DNA from: Gammaproteobacteria bacterium
Lineage (GTDB): Bacteria > Pseudomonadota > Gammaproteobacteria > Burkholderiales > Gallionellaceae
NCBI GenBank assembly: GCA_018814405.1
Contig: JAHIZO010000004.1
Coordinates: forward strand, 226,135 to 290,134
Direction of reading: 5' to 3'
DNA: 64,000 nucleotides
Position numbers and translations under genes: made by a program
The notes under the pieces: generated by a model
What the model was told of the DNA's origin: nothing
Database searches by the model: none
The model's input: only the letters and a program-made list of their open reading frames with translations
Shown here: positions 53,288-63,239 of the stretch, piece by piece
Position numbering within the stretch: the first letter of the stretch is position 1
Layout: every line of letters starts with the position of its first letter

Positions 53288-54124
53288 TCAAGAGAGTGCC
53301 AGACGCATCGACAGATCGATGGCAATGACATCCTTGGTCAATGCACCGATAGAGATGCGATCCACGCCGGTCGCCGCGATCAGCGGGATGTTCTCCAGCG
53401 TGATGCCGCCCGAAGCTTCCAGCTCGGCACGACCGGCGGCGTGTCCCACCGCCAGTTTCATGTCGGCTACCGTGAAGTTGTCCAGCAGGATGAGTTTGGC
53501 ACCGGCCAGCAAGGCCTCGTCCAGTTCATCCATGTTCTCCACCTCGATCTGGATGGGGATGTGAGGAGGCGTAAGGCGGAAGGCCAGCTCCATCACCTTG
53601 CCGATACCCCCAGCCGCCGCGATGTGGTTCTCCTTGATCAGCACACCGTCGAACAGTCCTGCGCGCTGGTTGTGACCGCCGCCGGTGGTCACTGCATATT
53701 TCTGTGCCTGGCGCAGGCCCGGCAGTGTCTTGCGCGTGTCCATGATCTTTGCCTTGTGGCCTTGTGCCGCATCCACATAACGCCGCGTCAGCGTGGCCAC
53801 AGCGGACAGTGTCTGTAAGAAGTTCAGTGCCGGTCGCTCGGCAGAAAGCATCGCGCGTGCATCACCGTGTATCTCACACAGCGTTTGACCGGCTTCAGCT
53901 CGTTCGCCTTCCTTCAGTTGCCATTCGATGCGGCAGGCCGGGTCCAGAGCGAGGAAACATTCCTCGAACCACAACGTGCCGCATAGCACCGTATCCTCGC
54001 GAGTAATAACGGCTGCCTGTGCTTTACTCCCTTCTGGAATCAGTTGTGCGGTCAGGTCGCCGCTACCGATGTCTTCTTCCAGCGCAGCTTTGACGTTGGC
54101 GCGGATATGCGGGGTAAGACTCAT
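53288..54124 (-). CDS. nadC: Nicotinate-nucleotide pyrophosphorylase (quinolinate PRTase)
   Basis: 278 aa from the ATG at 54124, which has AAGGAG 5 bp upstream (an in-frame GTG at 54130 lies too close to that site). It shows EEDIGSGDLTAQLIPEG, LNFLQTLSAVATLTRRYVDA, KIMDTRKTLPGLRQAQKYAV and GGGHNQRAGLFDGVLIKENH, the NadC signatures, and ends with the ASGGITLENIPLIAATGVDR loop. It turns quinolinate and PRPP into nicotinate mononucleotide. It is 2 bp downstream of the bile-acid-symporter-like gene. Confidence 0.95.
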   Translation of the reverse strand: MSLTPHIRANVKAALEEDIGSGDLTAQLIPEGSKAQAAVITREDTVLCGTLWFEECFLALDPACRIEWQLKEGERAEAGQTLCEIHGDARAMLSAERPALNFLQTLSAVATLTRRYVDAAQGHKAKIMDTRKTLPGLRQAQKYAVTTGGGHNQRAGLFDGVLIKENHIAAAGGIGKVMELAFRLTPPHIPIQIEVENMDELDEALLAGAKLILLDNFTVADMKLAVGHAAGRAELEASGGITLENIPLIAATGVDRISIGALTKDVIAIDLSMRLALS

Positions 54125-54126
54125 GT

Positions 54127-55062
54127 TCACTCCTTATGTGTCGGACGCGACCGCCACCAGGCGGCCAGTATGCTACCGATGATCGAATGGAAACTGGCCG
54201 AGATGGCGGAAGGAACCGGTGCCAATGCCATCTGCGGGAAACTGCTGCGCGCCAATACTGCACCCAGTCCAGAATTTTGCATGCCCACCTCGATGGAGAT
54301 GGTGCGCGCCGACAGTTCGTTCAGGCGCAGCAGGCGCGCCAGCGCATAGCCCAAAGCAAAACCGCCCGCATGCAGCAAAGCCACCGCCGAGAACAGCACG
54401 CCTGCCGAATGCTTCACCGTGTCCGCATTGCTGCCGATGATGCTGGCGCAGATCAGCGCGATGAAGATCACCGACACCAGTGGTGCCACCGGAAGGATGA
54501 ATTGCACGCTGCGGTGCGCATAGCGGTTGAGTAGCATGCCGATCACCACCGGCAACAGCACCACTTTCACCGTGCTATAGAACAAGCTCCAAGCGTCCAC
54601 CGGCACATAGGCACCGGCCAGCCATTTGGTCAGCAGTGGCGTCATCGCTACCGCCGCGAAGGTTGAGCACATCGTCATCAACACTGACAGTGCCACATCC
54701 GCCTTGGCGATGAAGCTCACCACGTTGGATGCCGTGCCGCCGGGGCAGCAGGCGACGAGGATCAGCCCCACGGCCAGCTGGGGTTCCAGATCCAAGGAAA
54801 GCGCGATGAACCAGCCCAGAAAAGGCATGATGGCGAACTGCGCGAACACGCCGACCATCACCTGCTTGGGCATCTGTACCACGCGGCGGAAGTCTTCGAT
54901 GCTCAAAGTGATGCCCATGCCGATCATGATCATGGCCAACCCGAACACGATCATCTGGCCGTTGAACCAGGTGAACCAATGCGGGAAGAACAGTGCGAGG
55001 CCGCTGCATGACAGCACCCACAGCGGAAACAGATTGGCGAGTAGATTGAACAGACGTGCCAC
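54127..55062 (-). CDS. Bile acid:sodium symporter (BASS) family transporter
   Basis: 311 aa with nine or ten membrane helices. The segment LILVACCPGGTASNVVSFIA is the conserved BASS crossover motif, and EVGMQNSGLGAVLARSSFP the second one. BASS proteins in bacteria are sodium-coupled carriers of organic anions such as pyruvate or pantoate; the substrate is not determined here. It precedes nadC by 2 bp, so nadC may be read from its promoter. Confidence 0.9.
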   Translation of the reverse strand: MARLFNLLANLFPLWVLSCSGLALFFPHWFTWFNGQMIVFGLAMIMIGMGITLSIEDFRRVVQMPKQVMVGVFAQFAIMPFLGWFIALSLDLEPQLAVGLILVACCPGGTASNVVSFIAKADVALSVLMTMCSTFAAVAMTPLLTKWLAGAYVPVDAWSLFYSTVKVVLLPVVIGMLLNRYAHRSVQFILPVAPLVSVIFIALICASIIGSNADTVKHSAGVLFSAVALLHAGGFALGYALARLLRLNELSARTISIEVGMQNSGLGAVLARSSFPQMALAPVPSAISASFHSIIGSILAAWWRSRPTHKE

Positions 55063-55123
55063 GGCGACTACAGGTATTGAACGGATAAGGGCGCGAAGGC
55101 TATCACAGCAGGAAATTTATGAC

Positions 55124-55594
55124 TCATGAAGACGCACGTTCCTCTGCCAGCTGTTTCAGATAGGCCCCAAAATCGGGATCCTCGCCGCCCATCTGTGTGG
55201 TGAGCGCAGTGCGGAAGTCTTCGCGCTGGCACCACTCGCGCATATAGTCCTCCCACGAGCGCCAGCGGCGCCATTGCTTGGGCGTCATGTCATCTTCATA
55301 CAACAACAGATAGGCACGCTCGAACAGCGAGATCAGCATGCTGAATACGATATACATGCGCTCGATCTGTATCTCATCCAGATCGCTGGTCTTCTCGGTC
55401 GAAAACAGGCGCAGGTCGGAATGCTCAAGTGCCACCTTGAGAAAATCCTGATAGTTGTCCGATAGCAGCTGGTAGACCTCCTCATCTTCGTTGTCGCGCT
55501 CCTTGCGCTGCTCGAAGATGAAAACCGAGATGGCCAGCGGCAGACCGATCACGGTGACGACATAACTCAGCAATTCCCAGGTTTCGAGGTTCAT
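55124..55594 (-). CDS. Single-pass membrane protein of unknown function
   Basis: 156 aa from the ATG at 55594. The frame extends to 55798, but the extra residues overlap the clpB start and its heat-shock promoter and have no support. A membrane helix lies at about residues 8-30 ([20 protein letters not shown]), followed by a cytosolic, mostly helical and acidic domain with [20 protein letters not shown] in the middle. I do not recognise the family by name. It is divergent from clpB. Confidence 0.6.
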   Translation of the reverse strand: MNLETWELLSYVVTVIGLPLAISVFIFEQRKERDNEDEEVYQLLSDNYQDFLKVALEHSDLRLFSTEKTSDLDEIQIERMYIVFSMLISLFERAYLLLYEDDMTPKQWRRWRSWEDYMREWCQREDFRTALTTQMGGEDPDFGAYLKQLAEERASS

Positions 55595-55635
55595 AATGGG
55601 AACGTAACCTGCCGACTGTGCTTGGTCAATAGCCA

Positions 55636-55664
55636 CTTGAAATCCCGGACGACTGCCCCATCTA
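55636..55664 (+). promoter_or_regulatory. Sigma-32 heat-shock promoter of clpB
   Basis: CTTGAAA at 55636-55642, 13 bp, then CCCCATCTA at 55656-55664. Both boxes match the sigma-32 consensus (CTTGAAA, 11-16 bp, CCCCATnT) perfectly. It is 36 bp before the clpB start codon. Confidence 0.9.
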
Positions 55665-55699
55665 TCCGGCAGACAATATTTTCCGTCAAGGAGAGCACT

Positions 55700-58282
55700 A
55701 TGCGTTTCGACAAATTCACCACCAAGCTGCAACAAGCCCTGTCCGATGCCCAAAGTCTGGCTGTCGGCGCCGATAATCAATTCATCGAGCCACAGCATCT
55801 GCTGCTGGCTCTGCTCAACGATGCCGATAGCGGGGCAGCTTCTTTGCTGGCTCGCGCGGGCGGCAACGTCAATGCACTCAAGACCGCGCTCAACGACGCC
55901 GTGACCCGTTTACCCAAGATCGAAGGCCACGGCGGCGAAGTGCAGGTAGGGCGTGATCTGGGCAACCTGTTCAACCTCACCGACAAAGAAGCGCAGAAGC
56001 GCGGCGACCAATTCATCGCCAGCGAGATGTTTCTACTCGCACTCACCGGTGACAAGGGCGAGACCGGACGTCTGCTCAAACAGCATGGCGTCACGCGTGC
56101 ACCATTGGAAACCGCTATCGCCGCCGTGCGCGGCGGAGAATCCGTCGGCTCGCAGGATTCCGAAGGCCAGCGCGAATCGTTGAAGAAGTTCTGTCTTGAT
56201 CTGACCGAGCGTGCGCGACAGGGAAAGCTCGATCCCGTCATCGGCCGCGATGATGAGATCCGCCGCGCCATTCAGGTGCTGCAACGCCGCACCAAGAACA
56301 ACCCCGTGCTGATCGGCGAACCCGGTGTGGGAAAGACCGCAATCGTGGAAGGCTTGGCGCAGCGCATCATCAACGGTGAAGTGCCGGATTCGCTCAAGGG
56401 TAAAAAAGTCTTGAGCCTAGATATGGCCGCACTGGTGGCCGGTGCCAAGTATCGCGGTGAGTTCGAAGAGCGCCTGAAAGCGGTACTCAAAGAATTGGCA
56501 CAAGATGAAGGCAACAACATCGTGTTCATCGACGAATTGCACACCATGGTCGGCGCAGGCAAGGCAGACGGTGCGATGGATGCAGGCAACATGCTCAAAC
56601 CCGCTTTGGCGCGCGGCGAGCTGCATTGTGTCGGCGCGACCACGCTGGACGAATACCGCAAATACATCGAGAAGGATGCCGCACTGGAACGCCGCTTCCA
56701 AAAGGTGTTGGTGGACGAACCCAGCGTGGAATCCACCATCGCCATCCTGCGCGGCTTGAAAGAAAAATACGAAGTACACCACGGCGTGGAGATCACCGAT
56801 CCGGCCATCGTCGCTGCCGCCGAGTTGTCGCATCGCTATATCACCGACCGCTTCCTGCCGGACAAGGCCATCGACCTGATCGACGAGGCCGCCTCGCGTA
56901 TGAAGATGGAGATCGATTCCAAGCCGGAAGTCATGGACAAACTCGAGCGCCGTTTGATCCAGCTCAAGATCGAGCGTGAAGCGGTGAAGAAAGAGAAGGA
57001 CGAAGCCTCGCGCAAACGCATGGGGCTTATCGAGGACGAGATCAAAAAGCTGGAGCGTGAATACGCCGATCTGGAAGAGATCTGGAAATCGGAAAAGGGC
57101 GCAGCACAAGATTCGGCCACCTCGAAAGAAGAGATCGATCATGTGCGTGCCGAGATCGTGCGTCTGCAACGTGAAGGCAAGCTGGAGAAAGTAGCCGAGC
57201 TGCAATACGGCAAGCTGCCGCAACTGGAAGCCAAGCTGAAAGAAGCCGCGCAACGCGAAGCCGAAGGTGCGGGTACCAAGAACAAACTATTGCGCACCCA
57301 GGTCGGCGCTGAAGAGATCGCCGAAGTGGTGAGCCGCGCCACCGGCATCCCGGTGAACAAGATGATGACCGGCGAGCGCGACAAGCTGCTCAAGATGGAA
57401 GAGAAACTGCACGAGCGCGTGGTGGGACAGGACGAAGCCGTGCGCCTCGTGTCCGACGCCATCCGCCGTTCACGTTCCGGTTTGTCTGATCCGAACCGTC
57501 CCTATGGTTCCTTCCTGTTCCTCGGCCCCACCGGCGTGGGCAAGACCGAGCTGTGCAAGGCGCTGGCCGGTTTCATGTTCGACTCGGAAGAGCACCTCAT
57601 CCGCATCGACATGAGCGAATACATGGAGAAGCATTCCGTCGCGCGTTTGATCGGTGCACCGCCGGGCTATGTCGGCTATGAAGAAGGTGGCGGCCTCACC
57701 GAGGCCGTGCGCCGCAAACCGTACAGCGTGATCCTGCTCGACGAAGTGGAGAAAGCACACCCGGACGTGTTCAACGTGTTGCTGCAGGCGCTGGATGACG
57801 GTCGCATGACCGACGGCCAAGGCCGCACTGTAGACTTCAAGAACACTGTTATCGTGATGACCTCCAATCTGGGCAGTCAGATGATCCAGCAGATGCAAGG
57901 CGACGATTATCAGGTGGTGAAGCTGGCCGTGATGGCAGAGGTGAAGACCTATTTCCGTCCCGAGTTTATCAACCGCATCGACGAAGTGGTGGTGTTCCAC
58001 TCGCTGGACGAGAAGAACATCAAATCCATCGCGCGCTTCCAATTGCAGTATCTGGAAAATAGACTGGCCGCGATGGAGATGAAGCTGGAAGTTAGCGAGG
58101 CCGCACTGGCTGAGATCGCCAACGCGGGTTTCGATCCGGTGTATGGTGCACGTCCATTGAAGCGAGCTATTCAGGCGCAGTTGGAGAACCCGCTGGCCAA
58201 GCACATCCTTGAAGGGCAGTTCGCTGCCAAGGACACCATCAAGGTGGATTGCCAAAACGGCATCATGCAATTTAGCAAGTAA
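55700..58282 (+). CDS. clpB: ATP-dependent chaperone ClpB
   Basis: 860 aa, normal for Clp[21 protein letters not shown] opens the N domain. NBD1 has Walker [19 protein letters not shown] and Walker [16 protein letters not shown]; the middle coiled coil lies at about 405-530; NBD2 has [20 protein letters not shown] and the Arg-finger region of [14 protein letters not shown]. It resolubilises aggregated proteins with DnaK. The ATG at 55700 has AAGGAG upstream and is 36 bp after a textbook sigma-32 promoter, so it should be heat-induced. Confidence 0.97.
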   Translation: MRFDKFTTKLQQALSDAQSLAVGADNQFIEPQHLLLALLNDADSGAASLLARAGGNVNALKTALNDAVTRLPKIEGHGGEVQVGRDLGNLFNLTDKEAQKRGDQFIASEMFLLALTGDKGETGRLLKQHGVTRAPLETAIAAVRGGESVGSQDSEGQRESLKKFCLDLTERARQGKLDPVIGRDDEIRRAIQVLQRRTKNNPVLIGEPGVGKTAIVEGLAQRIINGEVPDSLKGKKVLSLDMAALVAGAKYRGEFEERLKAVLKELAQDEGNNIVFIDELHTMVGAGKADGAMDAGNMLKPALARGELHCVGATTLDEYRKYIEKDAALERRFQKVLVDEPSVESTIAILRGLKEKYEVHHGVEITDPAIVAAAELSHRYITDRFLPDKAIDLIDEAASRMKMEIDSKPEVMDKLERRLIQLKIEREAVKKEKDEASRKRMGLIEDEIKKLEREYADLEEIWKSEKGAAQDSATSKEEIDHVRAEIVRLQREGKLEKVAELQYGKLPQLEAKLKEAAQREAEGAGTKNKLLRTQVGAEEIAEVVSRATGIPVNKMMTGERDKLLKMEEKLHERVVGQDEAVRLVSDAIRRSRSGLSDPNRPYGSFLFLGPTGVGKTELCKALAGFMFDSEEHLIRIDMSEYMEKHSVARLIGAPPGYVGYEEGGGLTEAVRRKPYSVILLDEVEKAHPDVFNVLLQALDDGRMTDGQGRTVDFKNTVIVMTSNLGSQMIQQMQGDDYQVVKLAVMAEVKTYFRPEFINRIDEVVVFHSLDEKNIKSIARFQLQYLENRLAAMEMKLEVSEAALAEIANAGFDPVYGARPLKRAIQAQLENPLAKHILEGQFAAKDTIKVDCQNGIMQFSK

Positions 58283-58299
58283 GCGATTGTTTTTCCAAA

Positions 58300-58324
58300 C
58301 CCCTCTCCCTGTTATGGAGAGGGG
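58300..58324. repeat. G/C-rich hairpin after clpB
   Basis: CCCCTCTCC-N7-GGAGAGGGG, a perfect 9 bp stem 17 bp after the clpB stop, followed by CAGGGGAG without a T run. It resembles short interspersed hairpin repeats seen in many proteobacteria. It may act as a transcript end or 3' stabiliser. Confidence 0.45.
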
Positions 58325-58396
58325 CAGGGGAGATGCCAAGATGCAAACGAGCGACGATCACAACCGCCGCGTTTATTCATCCAATTCAGGAACGCC

Positions 58397-58705
58397 ATGC
58401 AAGTGAGATTCGAAATACCGCCGCCCAACACGCCCCGCAGCCCCTTGAGCAGGGTCGTGGGCGTGTTCGTCACCATCGTAGTCGCCATCATTGCACTGAT
58501 GTTCTCAGTCGTGTTCTTCGCCGTCGTTGCGGTCTTCGGCTTGATCGCATGGGGCTATCTATGGTGGAAGACGCGCGAGGTACGCAAACAGATGCGTGAG
58601 TTCGCCGAGCAGAGCCAGCCGGTGATGCGCGAGCAAAGCGCCAGCAACGACGAAGTGTTCGAAGGTGAAGTGATACGAGTCGTCGATCCTAAAGACCAGA
58701 AGTGA
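58397..58705 (+). CDS. Small membrane protein of unknown function
   Basis: 102 aa. After a polar start (MQVRFEIPPPNTPRSPLSRV) there is a long hydrophobic region at about 21-56 (VVGVFVTIVVAIIALMFSVV and following), enough for one or two helices, then a charged cytosolic tail KTREVRKQMREFAEQSQP ending FEGEVIRVVDPKDQK. The acidic EVFEGEVIRV end is seen in other small beta/gammaproteobacterial membrane proteins, but I cannot name the family. It lies between clpB and the antiporter. Confidence 0.65.
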   Translation: MQVRFEIPPPNTPRSPLSRVVGVFVTIVVAIIALMFSVVFFAVVAVFGLIAWGYLWWKTREVRKQMREFAEQSQPVMREQSASNDEVFEGEVIRVVDPKDQK

Positions 58706-58740
58706 AGCTGTTGCAGACGGTTTGAAGTGGCCGTCAGTAA

Positions 58741-61221
58741 TTATCCCTGTCTAGCCTTATCTGTTTCTTTCATCGCCGCGTCTATCGTGGGCCAGTTGCT
58801 GCGCAGCAGTTCGAAATCCTTGCGGCTCAATTGATACAAGGTGCAAGGTGTGACTGCGCGGCAGGTGGCATTGCGCGGCTCATCGTGCAGCAGTGCCTGT
58901 TCGCCGAAGAAGTCGCCCGCGATCAACGTACTGAGCGCATGTTCTTCACCATCCTCTTCTTTGCGCAGCACACGCACCACCCCGCGTGCGATCAGGTAGA
59001 GGGAATCACCCGGCTCACCCTGGGTCACGATGTCGTCGTTCGCCGCGACACTGCGCTGCTTGAGTGAGGGCGTGATCTCGGCAAAATCAGCGTGTGTCAG
59101 TTCGCGGAAGAACGGCACCTTGCGCAGCAGTTCGTCAGGGCTGACATTCAGATGTACATGTTTCGGGGCGCGCAAAGCATCCAGCTGGCGCGACAACTCC
59201 TCGATCTGTGTTTCTCCTATGCCGGTGGGAAGCAGGCCGTTCTCTATCTGCGTGGCGGTGGCATCGCGCTCGGCCAGCAGCGCGATGCGTTGGCTCAGCC
59301 GCTGCTGCATCACGGTAACGAATTCCGGGAACTGCGCGCTGATCGAATCGAGCTGTTCGCGTGCCAGCCGATGCCAGTTGCTGTAGCGGTCGCGCACCTC
59401 TTCAATGACATCGGCCGGGATGCTTTCCGCAGCCGCCAAGCGATCCAAGCTGGCGAGTATCCAGCCGCTCGCCTGATAGTGGGCCAGCACCTCTTCATAG
59501 TTGCGCACGATGCGGCGCGTGCGCATGTTCTCCCCGAACTTTGCCAGCCAGTCCCAGCTTATCCTGTCCAACAGTTTGTAAAAGCGGTTCTCCAGCAGCC
59601 GGTGCAAGTGATGGGTGCGTACATGTTCCAGCACGCCCTGATAACGGATGGAATCGATCTGCAGTGCCAGCACCGCGACCAATTCGCGGTATGCGCCTTC
59701 ACTGATATGACCATTGTGGTACAGGCGCTGGTAATCGGCCTGTTCTTCAGAGAATGCGCGCAGGTAGAGCAGCATCAGCTCTTCCTGATGGCCCATCTCT
59801 TTGTGACGCAAACCCGCGATCCTCTCTCGGATGCGTTCGGCATTACGTTTGCATCGGTGTTCCAGATGCGCGGCGATGGGGTGCGCGAACAGACCGCCAC
59901 GCAGCAGATCGGGGATACGCTCCAGCGTCTTCGTCTGCGCGGCCAGATCGCGTTCCAACAGTGCCAGCCGGTCAGACAGCGGTGGTCGATCTAGCCGCAG
60001 ATAGCGCATTAGCTTCTCGATGGTCAGGCCCTGCACCAGCAACGTGAACAGCACCGCACCCGTGGTCAGTGGCATGAACAGTTCGGAATGCTCGAACTCT
60101 GGCAGGCTCAACACGATGGCCAATGCGATGGCACCGCGCAGTCCGCCCCAGAACATCACCGTCTGGTAAGAGCGCACGATCGGTTGTGAACCGGGCAGCC
60201 GTCCCACCCACGGTGTCATGCCATACACCAGCACCGCGCGCGAAACCAGCATCGCCAACACCACCCACGGCAGCCAAGGCAATGAATGCCACAGTGCGGG
60301 CAGATCGACCGAAAGACCTACCAGCAAGAAGATCAGCACATTGGCGACAAAGGCCATGTACTCCCAAAATTCATTCATGTAATTCGCCACCGTCGGCGAG
60401 ATCTTGGTGCGTCCCCAGCCGCCCATCACGATACCCGCGCTGACCACCGCCATTACCCCACTGACATGCAGCATGTGTTCCGCGATGAAGAAGGAGAGGT
60501 AAGCCAGAATCGTGGTCAGTGATATTTCGACGTGCGGTTCTGTATAGATGCGGCCCAGCATCCAGCCGGTGGCGAGCGCCAGTAACCAGCCGACGAAGAT
60601 GCCGCCGAAGAATACCTTGAAGAATTCACCCACCCCGGACATCGCCGCATCCCAGCTGAAGAAACCGGCCAACACCACACCGACCAATATCTTGGCGGCC
60701 ACCAGCGCTGTGGCGTCGTTGAACAGGCTCTCGCCTTCCACCAATATCGTCAGCCGCTTGGGGGCACCCATCTGCTTGAACAGTGCGATCACCGCCACCG
60801 GATCGGTCGCGCTGAGGATAGCGCCGAGCAACAAAGCAGCTGCCAGATCGAACGGTGTGGCCGCCCACACGATCAGCCCGATGATGCCGGTGGAAACGAT
60901 CAAGCCCGGCCCGGCCAGTGTCAGCACTGGCGCAAGGTTGCGCCGCAACAGGCGCGAGTCCATGTTGTAAGCCGACTCGAATATCAAAGTCGGCAACAGC
61001 ACGAACAGGATCACCTCGGGCTCGACACTGACATTGGCGAACAAACGAAAAATGGCGGGGCCGACCTCGCCCAGTTCCTTCAGCGCAATACCCACCAGCA
61101 CCAGCATCACGGTAAAGGGCAGACGGAACCGGTCGGCGATACTTTTGGTGGTGGCGGCGAACAGCAACAATCCAACAACGACTGCGACCAGTTCGGGGAT
61201 GGGGATTGCTTCGTGATCCAT
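58741..61221 (-). CDS. CPA1-type sodium/proton antiporter with cyclic-nucleotide-binding domain
   Basis: 826 aa. About 12-13 membrane helices to residue 420, including LVEGESLFNDATALVAAKIL with the Asn-Asp exchange site of CPA1 antiporters. A long cytosolic helical region (430-680) precedes a C-terminal cNMP-binding domain (about 690-815), with DIVTQGEPGDSLYLIARGVV and the phosphate cassette GDFFGEQALLHDEPRNATCR, in which the key Glu and Arg are kept. It probably exchanges Na+ or K+ for protons and is tuned by a cyclic nucleotide. No adenylate cyclase is in the window. Confidence 0.92.
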   Translation of the reverse strand: MDHEAIPIPELVAVVVGLLLFAATTKSIADRFRLPFTVMLVLVGIALKELGEVGPAIFRLFANVSVEPEVILFVLLPTLIFESAYNMDSRLLRRNLAPVLTLAGPGLIVSTGIIGLIVWAATPFDLAAALLLGAILSATDPVAVIALFKQMGAPKRLTILVEGESLFNDATALVAAKILVGVVLAGFFSWDAAMSGVGEFFKVFFGGIFVGWLLALATGWMLGRIYTEPHVEISLTTILAYLSFFIAEHMLHVSGVMAVVSAGIVMGGWGRTKISPTVANYMNEFWEYMAFVANVLIFLLVGLSVDLPALWHSLPWLPWVVLAMLVSRAVLVYGMTPWVGRLPGSQPIVRSYQTVMFWGGLRGAIALAIVLSLPEFEHSELFMPLTTGAVLFTLLVQGLTIEKLMRYLRLDRPPLSDRLALLERDLAAQTKTLERIPDLLRGGLFAHPIAAHLEHRCKRNAERIRERIAGLRHKEMGHQEELMLLYLRAFSEEQADYQRLYHNGHISEGAYRELVAVLALQIDSIRYQGVLEHVRTHHLHRLLENRFYKLLDRISWDWLAKFGENMRTRRIVRNYEEVLAHYQASGWILASLDRLAAAESIPADVIEEVRDRYSNWHRLAREQLDSISAQFPEFVTVMQQRLSQRIALLAERDATATQIENGLLPTGIGETQIEELSRQLDALRAPKHVHLNVSPDELLRKVPFFRELTHADFAEITPSLKQRSVAANDDIVTQGEPGDSLYLIARGVVRVLRKEEDGEEHALSTLIAGDFFGEQALLHDEPRNATCRAVTPCTLYQLSRKDFELLRSNWPTIDAAMKETDKARQG

Positions 61222-61478
61222 GCTGCGGCGCTCCTTAAAGAGACACGGCTTTCTGGGAATGTAACTGATGCCAAGCCAATGTGATGAGTGTCCCGATTTT
61301 TATGTGGATATTCTACGCGTGCATATTGGTTTGTTATATCAGTAGTTAGTTGGCAATGACATGGCTAAAGAAAAATAAATCAAATATAATCATAACTATA
61401 GTTGTCTAGTTTCATACAAGAACAGCGCATTTGCTTTTTCTGTTAGAGACCACAAATCATCACAAAGGGGCGTCACCG
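61222..61478. other. AT-rich intergenic region before the CZB gene
   Basis: About 257 bp, AT-rich in contrast with its surroundings, between divergent starts. It contains AACTATAGTT (a perfect 10 bp palindrome near 61396) and several AT runs that could serve as promoter or binding sites. No small gene is visible. Confidence 0.4.
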
Positions 61479-62054
61479 ATGAAAAATGTCTCATTCATTA
61501 TCAATCTGCTTATCGTGTTCGGCATCGGCGTTGAGCTGGTGCTGATTCTGCTCGGGAAACTCAGTGCCGATCAACTGTTGATCTCGAGCGCGCTATCGGG
61601 TCTGGTGATACTTATCTCGGTCAAGTTGCTGAAAGATGCGCTGATAAAACTCTTCGGTCTGACTGAAGACCAGAAAGAGGTGATTAAGAACGAGATCAAC
61701 GTCATGGACGAGATCGAGTCACACGTCGCATGGAAAGTCGCCCTGCAGAATTATCTGGATGGAAAATCGACTGCCGAATTTAACCTTTCCAAAATCATGC
61801 GTGATGACTTATGCGGATTAGGTAAATGGCTCAACGGCCCGGCGCAAGCCTATTTCGGTGCAAACAACAAAGGTATCGAAACGTTGAGCGAACAGCATTC
61901 CCACCTGCATACGGCGGCAGGTTTCGTTGTGAAGAAGATTCAGGATAACGATCTTGATGCCGCGAAGAAGGTCATGGACGGGGAATTCAGGATAGCCTTC
62001 CACGAGGTCATCAGGACGTTGAACGTATTGAACACCGTGCTCACCACAAAATGA
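61479..62054 (+). CDS. Membrane-anchored CZB (chemoreceptor zinc-binding) domain protein
   Basis: 191 aa from the ATG at 61479 with AAGGGG upstream. Two membrane helices at about 5-25 and 33-53, a short charged linker (LTEDQKEVIKNEINVMDEIE), then a CZB domain (about 82-190): His in ESHVAWKVALQNYLDG, Cys in DDLCGLGKWLNGPAQAYFG, and two His in SEQHSHLHTAAG, the complete zinc-ligand set. CZB domains usually sit at the end of chemoreceptors or on diguanylate cyclases such as DgcZ. Here the domain stands alone with a membrane anchor. It lacks a methyl-accepting helix bundle. Confidence 0.85.
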   Translation: MKNVSFIINLLIVFGIGVELVLILLGKLSADQLLISSALSGLVILISVKLLKDALIKLFGLTEDQKEVIKNEINVMDEIESHVAWKVALQNYLDGKSTAEFNLSKIMRDDLCGLGKWLNGPAQAYFGANNKGIETLSEQHSHLHTAAGFVVKKIQDNDLDAAKKVMDGEFRIAFHEVIRTLNVLNTVLTTK

Positions 62055-62098
62055 TCCGAGCCGGATCGGGTCCCCGATCACGGAACTTGCAATCGCAA

Positions 62099-63133
62099 CT
62101 ATCTCCGCTTTTCCAACCGCACGACGCTTGGCTTCGCATCGGCATTCCGCGCCCGCAACTGTCCACAAGCGCCTTCCACTTCCTGACCTGCCGAATCACG
62201 CAACTGGGTGATGATGCCGCGTTGTTTCAACATACCCACGATGCGCGCCATACGCTCGGTGGAAGGGCGGCGATAGGGCAGGCCATCCACCGCGTTGAAG
62301 GGAATGAAGTTCATGATCGCGTACTTGCCGGTGAGCAGTTCGGCGATGCGTTCCACTTCGGTATCGCTGTCGTTCACATCCTCTATCAAGGTCCACTGGT
62401 ATTGCGTCGGATAAGCAGTGGCGCGTGCATAGATCTCGCAGCGCTCCACCAGTTCGGTCACGGGTATCTGCGGCGCTTGTGGCAGCAGTTCGGCACGCAG
62501 TGTGTCGTCCGTGGAATGTAATGAGAGTGCCAATGCGGGCTTCACGCTTTCAAGCGGCAGGCGTTCAAACACGCGCAAGTCACCCACCGTAGAAAGCACC
62601 AGATTCTTGTGTGCGATGTTGCCTTGCATACCCAGCACATCGATCGCCTCCAACACGTTGTCCAGATTGTGCGCCGGCTCGCCCATGCCCATGAACACCA
62701 CCTTGCTCACCGCACGGCGTCTGCGCGCCAACACCACCTGCGCCACGATCTCCGCACTCTCCAACTGACGTATCAGCCCGGCGCGTCCGCTCATGCAGAA
62801 CACACAGCCCACCGCACAGCCCACCTGTGTTGAGATGCACAAACCGCCTCGCGGCAGCAGCACACTCTCTACCATCTGCCCGTCAGCCAGTGTCACCAGC
62901 AAGCGTGCCACTCCCTCATCAGCGGGATATTCGCCATGCAGACGCACCAGTCCGTTCAACTCCGCTTCGATGGCAGGCAAGTTGTCGCGCAGGGCTTGTG
63001 GGAAGAAGGTTGCGGCAGGGCTGCCTTTGCGGTCATACGAGCTCACCTGACTCCAGCCGCGTAACAGGCGGTCTTCGTGACAGGGCTTGCAGCCCAGATC
63101 GCGCAGGCGTTGGCGGAGAGTGGAAATACGCAT
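62099..63133 (-). CDS. RlmN/Cfr-family radical SAM rRNA methyltransferase paralog
   Basis: 344 aa. Radical SAM cysteines in QVGCAVGCVFCMSGRAGLIR (CxxxCxxC), then VVFMGMGEPAHNLDNVLEA, ALSLHSTDDTLRAELLP and the C-terminal Cys in EVEGACGQLRA, which carries the transferred methyl in this family. RlmN methylates A2503 of 23S rRNA and A37 of some tRNAs; Cfr methylates C8 of A2503. It is alone here, away from the ndk-rlmN-pilW-ispG context usual in betaproteobacteria, so it may be a second copy with a different specificity. It starts with ATG at 63133. Confidence 0.85.
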   Translation of the reverse strand: MRISTLRQRLRDLGCKPCHEDRLLRGWSQVSSYDRKGSPAATFFPQALRDNLPAIEAELNGLVRLHGEYPADEGVARLLVTLADGQMVESVLLPRGGLCISTQVGCAVGCVFCMSGRAGLIRQLESAEIVAQVVLARRRRAVSKVVFMGMGEPAHNLDNVLEAIDVLGMQGNIAHKNLVLSTVGDLRVFERLPLESVKPALALSLHSTDDTLRAELLPQAPQIPVTELVERCEIYARATAYPTQYQWTLIEDVNDSDTEVERIAELLTGKYAIMNFIPFNAVDGLPYRRPSTERMARIVGMLKQRGIITQLRDSAGQEVEGACGQLRARNADAKPSVVRLEKRR

Positions 63134-63239
63134 CGGGATGGGGCAGTCTGTGGGTTGATGGCGGAGCGGGGCGGATTCTACCGCAAGCCGATAGCGTGAA
63201 CAGGGTCAGGCGCGGGATGCAAATCCACGCATCGAAACG

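Noticed and set aside
55595..55798. Upstream extension of the membrane protein next to clpB
   Set aside because: It overlaps the sigma-32 promoter and the first 33 codons of clpB on the other strand.
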